Of a stretch of 64,000 bases of DNA, positions 9,101 through 16,901 are shown piece by piece (the stretch's first letter is position 1; each line of letters opens with the position of its first letter). A model generated the notes under the pieces. It had not been told where the DNA came from. It ran no database searches and saw nothing but the letters and a program-made list of their open reading frames with translations. The stretch is taken from NCBI RefSeq assembly GCF_039543665.1, contig NZ_BAABKE010000001.1, positions 248,001-312,000 of the forward strand, written 5' to 3'. The DNA comes from Wohlfahrtiimonas larvae (lineage in GTDB: Bacteria; Pseudomonadota; Gammaproteobacteria; Cardiobacteriales; Wohlfahrtiimonadaceae). Made by a program: the position numbers and the translations under genes.

Positions 9101-10166
9101 GCGTATGAATATTCGCATCATCGATGCGGGTGGTAAAACATTGGGGCAAAGCCGTGATCTAGAAAGCTTGAAACAGCAGTTTTCCCATAAAGCGGAAACG
9201 GCTTTCCAAGCATTGGCAGCGTCGCCGAATCAGTCTAAAAAACGGAAGCAGAAGAAAAAAAATATTGAAACAAGTGAGAAAAATTCTGTGGCGCAATCCG
9301 CTGAGAAAATATTCACAACAGATGATTGGGCGATTGAATCAGAAGTTAAGTTCACAAGAAATGGCATTCAATTAGTTGGTTATGTTGCGCTAGAAGCGGT
9401 TGAAAATGGCGTCAAAGCAAAATTGTATGATCGCGAAAGTGAAGCGAATCGAGCACATTTGCAAACGCTGATTGATTTGAGTTTAAAAGAGCTTCGCCAA
9501 GAAGTTAAATACTTACAAAAGCAGTGGCCACAATTTGGCAAATTGGCTTTGATGTTCCGCATCGTTGGTAACGAAACGATCTTAAAAGATGATTTGATGA
9601 AAGCTTTGATTCGCGATTATTTGGATGAAGCGAAGTTGCCAAAAGATGCAGCGACTTTTAATGCATTGCTGAACAATATGCGTAAAACCATTGTGAGTGA
9701 AGCAACGGATTTAACAAAACTTGTGATCGAAATTTTCATGGAAAGCGAAAAGGTTTCCGATGCACTTCGTGCAATGCATCCGATGAATCGCGCGATGATC
9801 GAAAAGCCAATTCAAAAGGCAAAAGATCGTTTGATTTATGCAGGCTTCATTAGCAATACGCCAAAAGATTGGCGTAAGCAATTACCTCGTTATATGAAGG
9901 CAATGGTGGTTCGCGTAGAGCGCTTTAGCCAAAATATGAATCGTGATGGTGATCATGCCAAAATCATAGATCAGCATTTATCACAGCTCAAAACTGCAAT
10001 GATGAAAGTTGGTGAAATTGCGGAAGTTGTGGAATATCGCTGGATGATTGAAGAGCTAGCGGTTTCATTATTTGCTCAACCCATGAAAACAGTTGTACCT
10101 GTTTCTGAAAAGCGCTTAGAAAAAATTTGGGAAAAATTGGATTTGATGATGAAGAATCAGAGGTAA
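6189..10166 (+). CDS. hrpA: ATP-dependent RNA helicase HrpA
   Basis: DEAH-box RNA helicase of 1325 residues, matching the usual length of HrpA (1300 in E. coli). Walker A GETGSGKTT is near residue 94, DEAH near 191, SAT motif III near 225, and the motif VI segment NQRSGRCGR near 396. HA2 and OB-fold regions follow, then the long HrpA-specific C-terminal domain (DUF3418). HrpA acts on RNA in the cytoplasm, in E. coli on fimbrial mRNA processing and rescue of stalled ribosomes. There is no clear Shine-Dalgarno before the ATG at 6189, but the N-terminal similarity supports it. It appears monocistronic. Confidence 0.96.
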   Translation: MSQNSLSSLFELLPQVELKRAHFFRRALHQLKKKDASPEEIEKLAQEMKESCANVQAKLQQFPEITYNEALPIARARDEIKTALADHPVVVICGETGSGKTTQLAKFCLELGLGAKGLIGHTQPRRLAARSVADRIAEELKVPIGGFVGYKMRFSDQTAPETTVKLMTDGILLAELTKDPFLNQYEVIIIDEAHERSLNIDFLLGILKRILEKRKDLKVIITSATIDPEKFANFFSTPKSKVPIINVSGRTYPVEIRYRPLLQDDGDDQDMIEGIATAVRELSQEQPGDILVFLPGEREIRDAADVLHKEFSRYYDVLPLFSRLSNAEQNRIFAPHHKLRIVLATNVAETSLTVPGIKYVIDTGVARISRYSPRSRLQRLLIEPIAQASANQRSGRCGRVSEGIAIRLFSQEDFDNRPLFLDPEIKRTQLASVILQMAHLRLGNPEDFTFIEPPELRQIKEGYMALREIKAIDEATHLTQLGRKLALLPLDPRFGAMIFKGIEHGIGQEVLILVALLSIQNPNERPIDKQQAADEKHRLFKDKQSDFIGYLNLWFWYQNQVKGNSQSYLRELCRKHFISFMRMREWFELYQQIRDMLKASKITLNDLPAISGEQEGDYQFPTFATDMIHQSLLVGLLDHIGALGEDNVYQGAMGQKFRVFPGSSLYKKPPKWLMAMEIVETSQVYARMCAGINPEWLESIGSHLIKKQYNEPHWSKKQGQAVADETVFLFNLAIIRNRPVSFGRINPELSRELMIKEGLIQDDIATRAHFYRQNRATIDKVEEMEDKTRRRDILAEEVVLYEWYDSRLPADCYSVQKLEKWCQVRKNNDALIFTESDILAHDGDLNLDDFPEVLELNGLKLNTQYLFDPAHIDDGMTLLVPIAALNLLDQTRLDWLSRGLILEKITELLRTLPKSYRRQFVPLPDFAAEIFNEIEFAEGNLYYQLQTIIKKLRHIEIEPHEFDEAALDKHLRMNIRIIDAGGKTLGQSRDLESLKQQFSHKAETAFQALAASPNQSKKRKQKKKNIETSEKNSVAQSAEKIFTTDDWAIESEVKFTRNGIQLVGYVALEAVENGVKAKLYDRESEANRAHLQTLIDLSLKELRQEVKYLQKQWPQFGKLALMFRIVGNETILKDDLMKALIRDYLDEAKLPKDAATFNALLNNMRKTIVSEATDLTKLVIEIFMESEKVSDALRAMHPMNRAMIEKPIQKAKDRLIYAGFISNTPKDWRKQLPRYMKAMVVRVERFSQNMNRDGDHAKIIDQHLSQLKTAMMKVGEIAEVVEYRWMIEELAVSLFAQPMKTVVPVSEKRLEKIWEKLDLMMKNQR

Positions 10167-10206
10167 GCATTTATAATCATTGCACTACAATTAATATAAA
10201 AAGATT

Positions 10207-11244
10207 ATGGGTAATCTTCTCAAGAAGTTTTGGCATTATGTTGCAGTAGGCTGTGGTTTATTTGTTTTGAGCTATGTTGTTTATCATCATGGCGTTTTTT
10301 CGGCGTTTATACTGTTCATGTTGTTTTGGTGCAGCGGCCTTTATTTATATTTAGGCATTTTAAAACCTCGTAAATATCGATCAATATTCAAGCAATTACC
10401 TGTGATGAAAATCGCACATATGTCCATTGGTGCCGTTGTAATACAAGGGCGATTTATCACTGAACATAACAAAATTGATGCGCCTTTTGAGCAAGGCAAG
10501 TGCGATGGTTATCGTTATCAATATTACAAAGGTAGCTGGCGAAAAAATGGCGAGATAGATTATGTTTTAGACCATGAAAAATCTGATTATAATGTCTTGA
10601 AATTTCAAGATAAAACGGATGAAATAGCATTGGATGCCTCTGCCATTCAACCTTTATATGGCGAATGGGAAAAGATAAAACTAGGGATAGATCTAGTCAA
10701 AATCAAATGCTTAAAGTTGAATCACGATGAAGAATATATGCTAGCAGGGAATTATCAAATACAAGAAGGAGAACGCAGGATACTTTCATTGGATAAGTGT
10801 GGCATTTATTATCTTTCAAAAGAAGAAGGTGAGTGGCAGCAGTATCAACAAAAGAATTTGTATTTCTTTCAGGCAATGAAGCGCTACGGTATTGTCACTG
10901 CGCTCTTTGTGTTAATTGCAATGACGGTTTTGAATGTGATATTGCCACCGTATTACGTCAATCCTTTGGTATTGATTTGGTGTTATTTTGTTGGCAGTAT
11001 ATTGTTTGTTTTTTATATGACGAAGGTTCATAAAGTGCAAGGGCTTGAGCATATTTGGAATAGTACAATTATATTGTCATTGTTTCCGAATATCGGTGTG
11101 ATGGTATTATCCATGTTGTTGGGTGTAAGTTTATTGCCATTGATGGCAGCGCTGACGATTGTGTTAATGCAGACTTATAAATTTGTGCAAAAATACCCTG
11201 ATGAAATTCAAGATTATTTGGATAAACGCCCTAATCAAAGTTAA
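10207..11244 (+). CDS. Membrane protein with GIDE-like central domain, next to LemA genes
   Basis: 345-residue membrane protein. Two N-terminal hydrophobic segments (about residues 10-50), a soluble middle part (about 60-225) and four C-terminal hydrophobic segments are visible. The middle part (GAVVIQGRF, APFEQGKCDGYRYQYYKG, then an AGNY-IQEGERRI segment) resembles the GIDE domain of bacterial proteins related to the MUL1/GIDE E3 ligase, which are often encoded beside LemA. No RING finger is present, so no ligase activity is implied. It is followed after 11 bases by two LemA-like genes, suggesting one operon. The GIDE assignment is pattern recognition and needs a profile search; the membrane topology is more certain. 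Confidence 0.6.
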   Translation: MGNLLKKFWHYVAVGCGLFVLSYVVYHHGVFSAFILFMLFWCSGLYLYLGILKPRKYRSIFKQLPVMKIAHMSIGAVVIQGRFITEHNKIDAPFEQGKCDGYRYQYYKGSWRKNGEIDYVLDHEKSDYNVLKFQDKTDEIALDASAIQPLYGEWEKIKLGIDLVKIKCLKLNHDEEYMLAGNYQIQEGERRILSLDKCGIYYLSKEEGEWQQYQQKNLYFFQAMKRYGIVTALFVLIAMTVLNVILPPYYVNPLVLIWCYFVGSILFVFYMTKVHKVQGLEHIWNSTIILSLFPNIGVMVLSMLLGVSLLPLMAALTIVLMQTYKFVQKYPDEIQDYLDKRPNQS

Positions 11245-11255
11245 AGTGAGCTGCG

Positions 11256-11723
11256 ATGTTACTAATCACGATTATATTTATGATTATGTTGGTGGTGTAT
11301 ATCGGCATAACGATTTTTTATATCCATCATAAGATCATCAATTTGAGAAGTTATGCTGAAAAAGCCTATGCTAATATTGACGTTTTATTATTAAAACGTG
11401 CGGAATTGGTGCCTCAGTTATTGGTTTTAGATCAAAGAGAATCAGCACAGATGAAAGAGTTGATGAATGCATTACTGATTCAACAAAGCATCAATAGCAA
11501 AGTTGAAGTGCATAATAAGATGCATGATTTGTTAAAGAATTGCGCCGTGATCAATAATGGACATCAGCAGTTAATGCATTTAAATGCAGGTATTGCGCAT
11601 CGAGTGACAATTTATAATGAATCTGTGCTGCTGTATAACAGTTGTTTTAAAGCATTTCCGTATTCATACTTTATGAAAATATTAAATTTATTACCAATGG
11701 CAGCATTAAGGGAATTTTCATGA
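11256..11723 (+). CDS. Divergent, shortened LemA-like membrane protein
   Basis: 155-residue protein with one N-terminal membrane segment (residues 1-24). It retains the LemA core pattern ANIDVLLLKRAELVPQLL near residue 43 and a weak counterpart of the C-terminal RxxYNxxVxxYN motif (HRVTIYNESVLLYN). The middle is shortened, with a gap where LemA proteins carry long helices. It overlaps the next gene by four bases (ATGA at 11720), so the two are translationally coupled. LemA proteins are widespread and poorly understood. This copy looks degraded relative to its neighbour and may work only as its partner. Confidence 0.7.
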   Translation: MLLITIIFMIMLVVYIGITIFYIHHKIINLRSYAEKAYANIDVLLLKRAELVPQLLVLDQRESAQMKELMNALLIQQSINSKVEVHNKMHDLLKNCAVINNGHQQLMHLNAGIAHRVTIYNESVLLYNSCFKAFPYSYFMKILNLLPMAALREFS

Positions 11724-12265
11724 CAGGATTGATTATATTGGCATCTATTATTGGCTTAAGTGCCATTGGTAGTACGATTGTATTGTTGGTGCAATGTTAC
11801 AATCGATTAATGAAAGCGCGTGTGGCTGTGGATCAGCAATTTGCCAATATTGATATTTTTTTAAAGCAACGTGCAGATGAAATTCCTGAGTTGGTGAAAA
11901 TATTAAAGGCAGAAAATTATCATGATTTAAAAAAAATCAACGAATTAACAAAGATTTATGAGCATTATCAAAATAGCCAAGAAATGAAAACAAAGCTTCT
12001 TACATCGGAAGAAATTCATCAAGAATTATATGTTGTGCTGGCAACAATGCCTTCATCGGCTTTTACGAGTTTGAAAAAGCGATTAATAGAAATTGAAACA
12101 CAATTGGCACAGCGTAGAGAAATGTTTAATGATAGTGTTGCAACATTCAACGCATTAATTTTAAGAATTCCTTACATTATATTGGCAGCGATGCTGAAAA
12201 TTGAAGCATGCCAGTATTTGGAAATTGGAAAATTAGAAAAATCCTATCATGGTGTAGATTTATAA
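11720..12265 (+). CDS. lemA: LemA family protein
   Basis: 181-residue LemA family member, typical length. One N-terminal membrane segment (residues 3-25) is followed by the family signature YNRLMKARVAVDQQFANID and FLKQRADEIPELV, then long helices, and the C-terminal RREMFNDSVATFNALI with a hydrophobic LRIPYIILAAMLKIE segment. The start codon overlaps the stop of the preceding LemA-like gene. The cytoplasmic or periplasmic role of LemA proteins is not established. The operon of a GIDE-like membrane protein with two LemA paralogues suggests a membrane complex, which is inference. Confidence 0.85.
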   Translation: MTGLIILASIIGLSAIGSTIVLLVQCYNRLMKARVAVDQQFANIDIFLKQRADEIPELVKILKAENYHDLKKINELTKIYEHYQNSQEMKTKLLTSEEIHQELYVVLATMPSSAFTSLKKRLIEIETQLAQRREMFNDSVATFNALILRIPYIILAAMLKIEACQYLEIGKLEKSYHGVDL

Positions 12266-12339
12266 TTAATAAATATTTTATTGAGAAAATATTTTTAATA
12301 TCAAGATGCTTTGATTTATAAAAATTATGTGATATTACT

Positions 12340-12428
12340 AGTAGCACTATTGGTCAAAAACCCACAAGGTTACAAACGTTCAAAGCACGCACCCTTGCTT
12401 TATAACGCCAGTAGGTTTAGCGAATTTT
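12340..12428 (+). promoter_or_regulatory. Possible structured leader ahead of the YhjE-like transporter
   Basis: The stretch before the transporter is less AT-rich than the surrounding intergenic DNA. It contains a hairpin AAAGCA/TGCTTT (about 12382-12401) and further short complementary arms (AAGG with CCTT). It matches no riboswitch class I can recognise. No T-run terminator is visible before the ATG at 12471, so control, if any, would be translational. Confidence 0.25.
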
Positions 12429-12470
12429 ATGAATAAAAATAATGACGTTATTCCGTCTAAAGGGTGTTTT

Positions 12471-13817
12471 ATGTCGACAGTTTTTGAAGAGTCGTTCGAG
12501 TCCATGGACGCAACCATGGCAACAACTGAAGCAGCAGAGCCACGCAATTCTTATGTTCGTGTAGCATTTGCAAGTTTTATTGGCACAGCAGTTGAGTTTT
12601 ATGATTTTTATATTTTTGGTTTAGCAACGGCGCTATTCATTGGCCCATTGTTTTTTCCATCCACGAATCCTGAAGCACAAACGCTGTTAACATTTTTAAC
12701 CTTTGGTGTTGCATTTGTCGCACGTCCTGTAGGTTCTGCATTGTTTGGTCACTTTGGTGATCGCATTGGTCGAAAAACGACATTGGTGGCTTCATTGCTC
12801 ATCATGGGCATCAGCACAACTTTGATTGGCTTTTTACCAACATATTATTCCATTGGTTTTATAGCCCCAATATTGTTGTGTATTTTACGCTTTGGGCAAG
12901 GTTTAGGCTTAGGTGGAGAATGGGGTGGAGCAGCATTATTAGCCACGGAAAATGCACCGAAAGGTAAACGAGCATTATTTGGCATGTTTCCACAATTAGG
13001 TCCACCGATTGGCTTTGTGGCTGCATGCGGGATTTTTATCGCCATTGAACAAATGTTACCACCAGAAGCTGTCAATTCTTGGGGATGGCGTGTGCCATTC
13101 ATTTTGAGTTCTGTGTTGGTCATTGTTGGCTTATATGTGCGTTTAAGCATCATTGAAAGCCCTGCATTTAAGAAAATTGAGAAAGCAGAAAAACAAGTAC
13201 AAATTCCATTGATGGAAATGTTCACAAAACATACAAAAATGCTGGCAGTGGGTTCAATCAGTATGGTGGCTTGTTATACGTTGTTTTTCATCATCACAGT
13301 ATTTTCATTGCAATACGGCACAGTGACTACGCATGTTTATACACGAACTGAATATCTAGTGATGTTATCCATCGCTGTCATGTTCATGGCAATTGCATCG
13401 CCAATTTCAGCATTATTGTGTGATCGTTATGGTCGTAAACCTATTTTATTGTTGAGTTACTTCATCATTATGGCAGCGGGTTTATTATTTGGTATGTCTG
13501 TGACAAGTGGTAATGTTATTTGGACGACGATTTATTTATCATTCGGTTTATTTGCAATGGGATTTAACTTTGCACCAATGGGGGCATTTTTATCAGAAAT
13601 TTTCCCAACGCAAGTGCGTTATACCGGTGCATCCATGACATATAACTTAGGTGGAATTTTAGGTGGATCATTGCCACCATTTGCCATCACATATTTAATG
13701 GGCTTTGAGAAAGGTATTTATTATGTGGGTTATTATTTGGCTGTGATTGGTATTATCAGCTTTATTGCGATCACTTTTTCTAAAGAAACAAAAGATATTG
13801 ATTTAATGGATAATTAA
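12471..13817 (+). CDS. MHS-family MFS transporter, YhjE-like
   Basis: 448-residue inner-membrane symporter of the metabolite:H+ symporter (MHS) branch of the major facilitator superfamily. The sequence matches E. coli YhjE closely by eye: IGTAVEFYDFYIFG, FGDRIGRKTTLVASLL (MFS motif A), GQGLGLGGEWGGAALLATENAP, and FPTQVRYTGAS near the end. About twelve hydrophobic segments are present. The ATG at 12471 is preferred over that at 12429 because AAAGGGTG lies five bases upstream; translation from 12429 would add 14 polar residues. The substrate is unknown, but relatives carry shikimate, citrate, oxoglutarate and similar organic acids. Confidence 0.85.
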   Translation: MSTVFEESFESMDATMATTEAAEPRNSYVRVAFASFIGTAVEFYDFYIFGLATALFIGPLFFPSTNPEAQTLLTFLTFGVAFVARPVGSALFGHFGDRIGRKTTLVASLLIMGISTTLIGFLPTYYSIGFIAPILLCILRFGQGLGLGGEWGGAALLATENAPKGKRALFGMFPQLGPPIGFVAACGIFIAIEQMLPPEAVNSWGWRVPFILSSVLVIVGLYVRLSIIESPAFKKIEKAEKQVQIPLMEMFTKHTKMLAVGSISMVACYTLFFIITVFSLQYGTVTTHVYTRTEYLVMLSIAVMFMAIASPISALLCDRYGRKPILLLSYFIIMAAGLLFGMSVTSGNVIWTTIYLSFGLFAMGFNFAPMGAFLSEIFPTQVRYTGASMTYNLGGILGGSLPPFAITYLMGFEKGIYYVGYYLAVIGIISFIAITFSKETKDIDLMDN

Positions 13818-13825
13818 TTCAGATT

Positions 13826-13866
13826 TAGAAAACGCCACTCAATAACTGATTGAGTGGCATTGTTTT
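13826..13866. terminator. Bidirectional terminator between convergent genes
   Basis: 10-base perfect arms GCCACTCAAT (13834-13843) and ATTGAGTGGC (13849-13858), flanked by AAAA on the left and TTTT on the right. It serves the plus-strand transporter and the minus-strand TPR gene. Confidence 0.88.
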
Positions 13867-14536
13867 ACTGTGGTACAGCACCTTCAATTTTAAAGTCTTC
13901 ACTATTAATGAGTTCAATCATCTGTTTTGTACGAGGATCTTTTGGGAAGTTTTTTTGATAAATTTTAAATTCTCTGAGAGCATCTTCAGCTCTATTTTCA
14001 AATAAATATGACATTGCAATGGACCAACGAGCAGCTTCATTGCCTAAGCTAAGAGCTTGATCTAAATAAGGTTTAGCCTCTTTGATTTTTCCAGATTCAG
14101 CTAAAAATGCCCCCATGAAGAAATAACCTGTTGAATCATCAGGTGTCTGTTTAATAAATTGATCAGCATAGTTGATTGTTTGTTCGGCGGCACCTTTAAT
14201 ATCTAAATTATGCCCAATGCGAGCAATTTGCATGGATAGATATAAAGTGCTAGGTTCAGTACTAGCTTCAGTCATTGTTTTAGCCACTTCTAATAATATT
14301 TGAATCTCTTTAGTTGCTTGTCGCTGATCTTCTTCAGAATCAAATTGAGTAGGATAAGTGCCTGCATTTTTAGAAAGCTCTTCAATCCTATCTTGTAAAT
14401 ATAGAAGATCTATTGTGGCACCTTGTTCATTTTTAACTAAAAGTTTATCTATGTTTAAAGTAGCGTATGGCTCTGCATTAGTTAATGTGAAGAGAAAGGT
14501 TGATGTGATGAGTAATCTTTTCCAAGAAAGTCGCAT
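13865..14536 (-). CDS. Exported TPR-repeat protein
   Basis: 223-residue protein with a typical signal peptide (MRLSWKRLLITSTFLFTLTNA) and then an all-helical chain. At least two tetratricopeptide-like units are visible in the C-terminal half (around DSTGYFFMGAFLAESGKIKE and EAARWSIAMSYLFENRAEDA), each with the alanine/glycine/tyrosine spacing of TPRs. A periplasmic scaffold role is likely, but I recognise no named family. It is transcribed alone, divergent from the yeaL homologue, and ends at the shared terminator. The start is the first ATG and gives a good signal peptide. Confidence 0.7.
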   Translation of the reverse strand: MRLSWKRLLITSTFLFTLTNAEPYATLNIDKLLVKNEQGATIDLLYLQDRIEELSKNAGTYPTQFDSEEDQRQATKEIQILLEVAKTMTEASTEPSTLYLSMQIARIGHNLDIKGAAEQTINYADQFIKQTPDDSTGYFFMGAFLAESGKIKEAKPYLDQALSLGNEAARWSIAMSYLFENRAEDALREFKIYQKNFPKDPRTKQMIELINSEDFKIEGAVPQ

Positions 14537-14656
14537 AATTAGAGCCTTTATTTTTAGAATAAGGGGGAAAACTGATCAAGTATTATGAATCATTTTACCT
14601 CAGTGGTAGCATATTTTATATTATATCTTGGGTTACTATTGTTTAATGGATGATGC

Positions 14657-15133
14657 ATGAAACAAGGATTAGATAAATTAATGGAAAATATAGATTTTAC
14701 ACTGCTATTTTTATTGATCATCGCAGGGCTGGGGTTGTTGAGTAAGAATGATACAGTTTTGATTGCAATGGCTGTGTTAATTGTGATGAAAGTGACACCA
14801 CTGAATCAATTTTTACCTTTGGTGGAGAAGAAAGGCTTATGGCTTGGTGTGATTATTTTAACCATTGGAGTGATGTCACCTCTGGCAAGTGGCAAAATTA
14901 ATCTCATGGAAGTATTAGCATCATTGAAAAATTGGCAATCCATCGCAGCTATTTTAGTTGGCATTTTGGTCGCATGGTTAGGTGGTGAAGGTGCTTCATT
15001 GTTGGAAGTTCGCCCTATGTATGTACCAGAATTGCTGATTGGTACGATCATTGGCGTTGCTGTCTTTAATGGTGTGCCTGTTGGACCATTAATTGCGGCA
15101 GGATTATTATCTTTATTGGTACGATGGAGTTAA
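14657..15133 (+). CDS. yeaL: UPF0756/DUF441 membrane protein YeaL
   Basis: 158-residue inner-membrane protein with four to five hydrophobic segments. It aligns by eye with E. coli YeaL: LLFLLIIAGLGLLSKND, VMKVTPLNQFLPLVEKKG, ILTIGVMSPLASG and NGVPVGPLIAAGL. YeaL itself starts nearer to the internal Met at 14684, which would give 149 residues; the ATG at 14657 has the better-spaced GGA. Function of the family is unknown. The TPR gene is divergently transcribed from the same 120-base gap. Confidence 0.88.
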   Translation: MKQGLDKLMENIDFTLLFLLIIAGLGLLSKNDTVLIAMAVLIVMKVTPLNQFLPLVEKKGLWLGVIILTIGVMSPLASGKINLMEVLASLKNWQSIAAILVGILVAWLGGEGASLLEVRPMYVPELLIGTIIGVAVFNGVPVGPLIAAGLLSLLVRWS

Positions 15134-15178
15134 TCTTTCGCGTATAATGATGACTTTATTGAAAGTTGTGAGGGCATT

Positions 15179-15445
15179 ATGCCAAAAGATTTTTTACAAA
15201 ATATGGCAGGTAAAATTCAAGAATCATTGCCAGAAGGTTTAAAAAACACTCATGCAGAGATTGATCGAGTTGTGAAAGAACAGCTTGAAAATGTTTTGCC
15301 AAACTTTAAATTCGCAAAGCAAGATGAATTTGAAATTCAACAAAAAATTCTCTTAAAAACACGCAGCGAAGTGGATGATTTAAAAGCACGTATCATAGAA
15401 TTAGAAGCGGTCATTCGTACATTGCAAACTCAAAAAGAAGATTAA
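15179..15445 (+). CDS. ubiK: Ubiquinone biosynthesis accessory factor UbiK
   Basis: 88-residue helical protein of the BMFP/UbiK (YqiC) family. It has an amphipathic N-terminus (MPKDFLQNMAGKIQESLP), the conserved DEFEIQQKILLKTRSEVDDL segment and a C-terminal trimeric coiled coil (ARIIELEAVIRTLQ). UbiK binds UbiJ and membrane lipid and promotes late ubiquinone synthesis. UbiJ is not in the window. A good -10-like TATAAT lies upstream (about 15143). The dsbI homologue follows after four bases and is probably cotranscribed. Confidence 0.9.
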   Translation: MPKDFLQNMAGKIQESLPEGLKNTHAEIDRVVKEQLENVLPNFKFAKQDEFEIQQKILLKTRSEVDDLKARIIELEAVIRTLQTQKED

Positions 15446-15449
15446 TACC

Positions 15450-16025
15450 ATGGCACAAATCAGTCAAAAACATTCATGGTGGCTAACGGTCGCTAAATGG
15501 CAAGATCAACGTTGGTTATGGATTCTAGGCGGCTCCATTGCTTTAGCATTAGAATTAATAGCAGTATTCTATTTTCAAGAATATTTGGGGCAAAGGCCTT
15601 GCGAAATGTGTGTTTATATTCGTTTTGCTATGATAGCAATTGCGGTATTTGCATTCATCACAGCATTTTATCCTAAAAATATTTTGTTGAAATTGATTGG
15701 TTATATTGGTGCATTTGGGGCCATTGTGAAAGGCTTTTTATGGAGTTTAAATTTAGAGATGATCACGTTGGATCGTTTACGTCCAGATTATAATCCTTTC
15801 ACAAGTAGCTGTTCTATTAATGAAGCATCATTTCCCTTTGGTTTGCCAATGCACAAGTGGTTACCATCACATTTTATGCAAACAGGCATTTGTGGGGAAG
15901 ATAGCTGGTCATTATGGGGCTTAAACATGGCTGAATATATGATGATTATTTTTAGCTTATTTGCATTAGTGTTGGGTATTATGATGATTTGTTGGTTGAG
16001 TAGGCTATTCTTGAAGAAAGCATAG
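15450..16025 (+). CDS. dsbI: DsbB-family disulfide oxidoreductase, DsbI type
   Basis: 191-residue inner-membrane protein that reoxidises a periplasmic thiol oxidase and passes electrons to quinone. Four hydrophobic segments are visible. The first redox pair is C51-E-M-C54 and the second periplasmic pair C121 and C148. The run CEMCVYIRFAM followed by PKNILLKLIGYIGAF resembles DsbI more than classical DsbB, where CxxC is followed by ERxx. DsbI normally works with a DsbL partner, which I do not see here, so it may serve a distant DsbA. The gene begins four bases after ubiK and has a terminator behind it. Confidence 0.85.
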   Translation: MAQISQKHSWWLTVAKWQDQRWLWILGGSIALALELIAVFYFQEYLGQRPCEMCVYIRFAMIAIAVFAFITAFYPKNILLKLIGYIGAFGAIVKGFLWSLNLEMITLDRLRPDYNPFTSSCSINEASFPFGLPMHKWLPSHFMQTGICGEDSWSLWGLNMAEYMMIIFSLFALVLGIMMICWLSRLFLKKA

Positions 16026-16041
16026 TTTTTTGTGAATTGAG

Positions 16042-16064
16042 AAAAGCCTCAGATTGAGGCTTTT
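16042..16064 (+). terminator. Terminator after dsbI
   Basis: AAAAGCCTCA and TGAGGCTTTT arms with a three-base loop (GAT). The T tract is only four long, so read-through into the rhodanese gene is possible. Confidence 0.75.
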
Positions 16065-16082
16065 GCTTTATTGGAGAAAAGT

Positions 16083-16466
16083 ATGAAAAAGGTTCTATTG
16101 TTTTTCATGTGTTTATATACAGTACAATTTGGTTGGAGTGATGAAATCACTCATTTACGTGATGTAAAAACATATCAAACATTGATGAATAATGATACGG
16201 TTCAGTTGATCGATGTAAGAACAGCTGATGAATTTAATGCTGGTACAATTGGTAAAGCACAAAATATTGATTATTTATCAGAGGATTTTAAGGATAAGTT
16301 AGCATCTTTGGATAAAGATGAGCCTGTTTATGTCTTTTGTCGTTCAGGTAATCGCAGTGAAAAAGCGCGACATATTATGTTAGATCTAGGCTTTAAAGAA
16401 GTTTATGATTTACAAGGTGGTTACAATGCATGGCAACAATGGGAAGCAACTAAGGAGCAAAAATAA
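16083..16466 (+). CDS. Exported single-domain rhodanese
   Basis: 127-residue periplasmic rhodanese-like protein. A signal peptide occupies about residues 1-19 (ending FGWS-D). The rhodanese domain carries LIDVRTADEF and the active-site loop CRSGNRS with Cys86. It is similar in layout to E. coli PspE, a thiosulfate sulfurtransferase. The ATG at 16083 is chosen because GGAG lies six bases upstream; the TTG at 16071 would place polar residues before the signal peptide. Its stop overlaps the start of the glutaredoxin gene (TAATG), so the two are coupled, giving a redox/thiol pair after dsbI. Confidence 0.88.
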   Translation: MKKVLLFFMCLYTVQFGWSDEITHLRDVKTYQTLMNNDTVQLIDVRTADEFNAGTIGKAQNIDYLSEDFKDKLASLDKDEPVYVFCRSGNRSEKARHIMLDLGFKEVYDLQGGYNAWQQWEATKEQK

Positions 16467-16834
16467 TGAAAGTGATTCGTTGGATTTTAGGTAAAATTAT
16501 TTTAGGTTTGGATAAATTAACAGCACCAGCACCGATGATTCGTTCTGTAGAAGAACAAAAAAAATTAGATGAAGCCACTGCACAATTAAAATTGTATCAG
16601 TTTCATGCTTGTCCGTTTTGTGTAAAAGTTCGCCGTGAAATTCGCCGCTTGAATTTGAAAATTAAACTGGTGGATGCATTGAATGATAAAACTGCTGAAG
16701 AACGTTTGATCAATGAAGGTGGAAAGCGTCAAGTGCCTTGTTTATATATCGTGAATGAAGATGAATCTGTGACTTGGTTATATGAATCTAATGCGATTTT
16801 AATTTATCTTCAAACATTAGCAAAAGGTGAATAG
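16466..16834 (+). CDS. Glutaredoxin-like / GST N-terminal domain protein
   Basis: 122-residue protein with a thioredoxin fold. After a roughly 40-residue N-terminal extension with a short hydrophobic helix (WILGKIILGL), the glutaredoxin core begins LKLYQFHACPFCVKVRREI; the redox pair is C49-P-F-C52. RQVPCLYI carries the cis-proline, and YESNAILIYL is a GST-N/glutaredoxin-type end. Such proteins reduce glutathione mixed disulfides. The N-terminal helix might attach it to the membrane. It is coupled to the rhodanese gene by a one-base overlap. Confidence 0.85.
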   Translation: MKVIRWILGKIILGLDKLTAPAPMIRSVEEQKKLDEATAQLKLYQFHACPFCVKVRREIRRLNLKIKLVDALNDKTAEERLINEGGKRQVPCLYIVNEDESVTWLYESNAILIYLQTLAKGE

Positions 16835-16840
16835 TTATAT

Positions 16841-16901
16841 TTATCCATAAACTTTAAACTGTTTGGAGTTATCCCAATTTATCCAAACAACCTGTGGATA
16901 A
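16841..16901. promoter_or_regulatory. Cluster of four DnaA-box-like 9-mers
   Basis: TTATCCATA (16841-16849), TTATCCCAA (16869-16877) and TTATCCAAA (16879-16887) lie on the plus strand. A perfect TTATCCACA lies on the minus strand (16893-16901, read as TGTGGATAA). Four boxes in 61 bases next to an AT-rich segment with GATC sites is the arrangement of a replication origin or another DnaA-controlled site. Confidence 0.5.
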
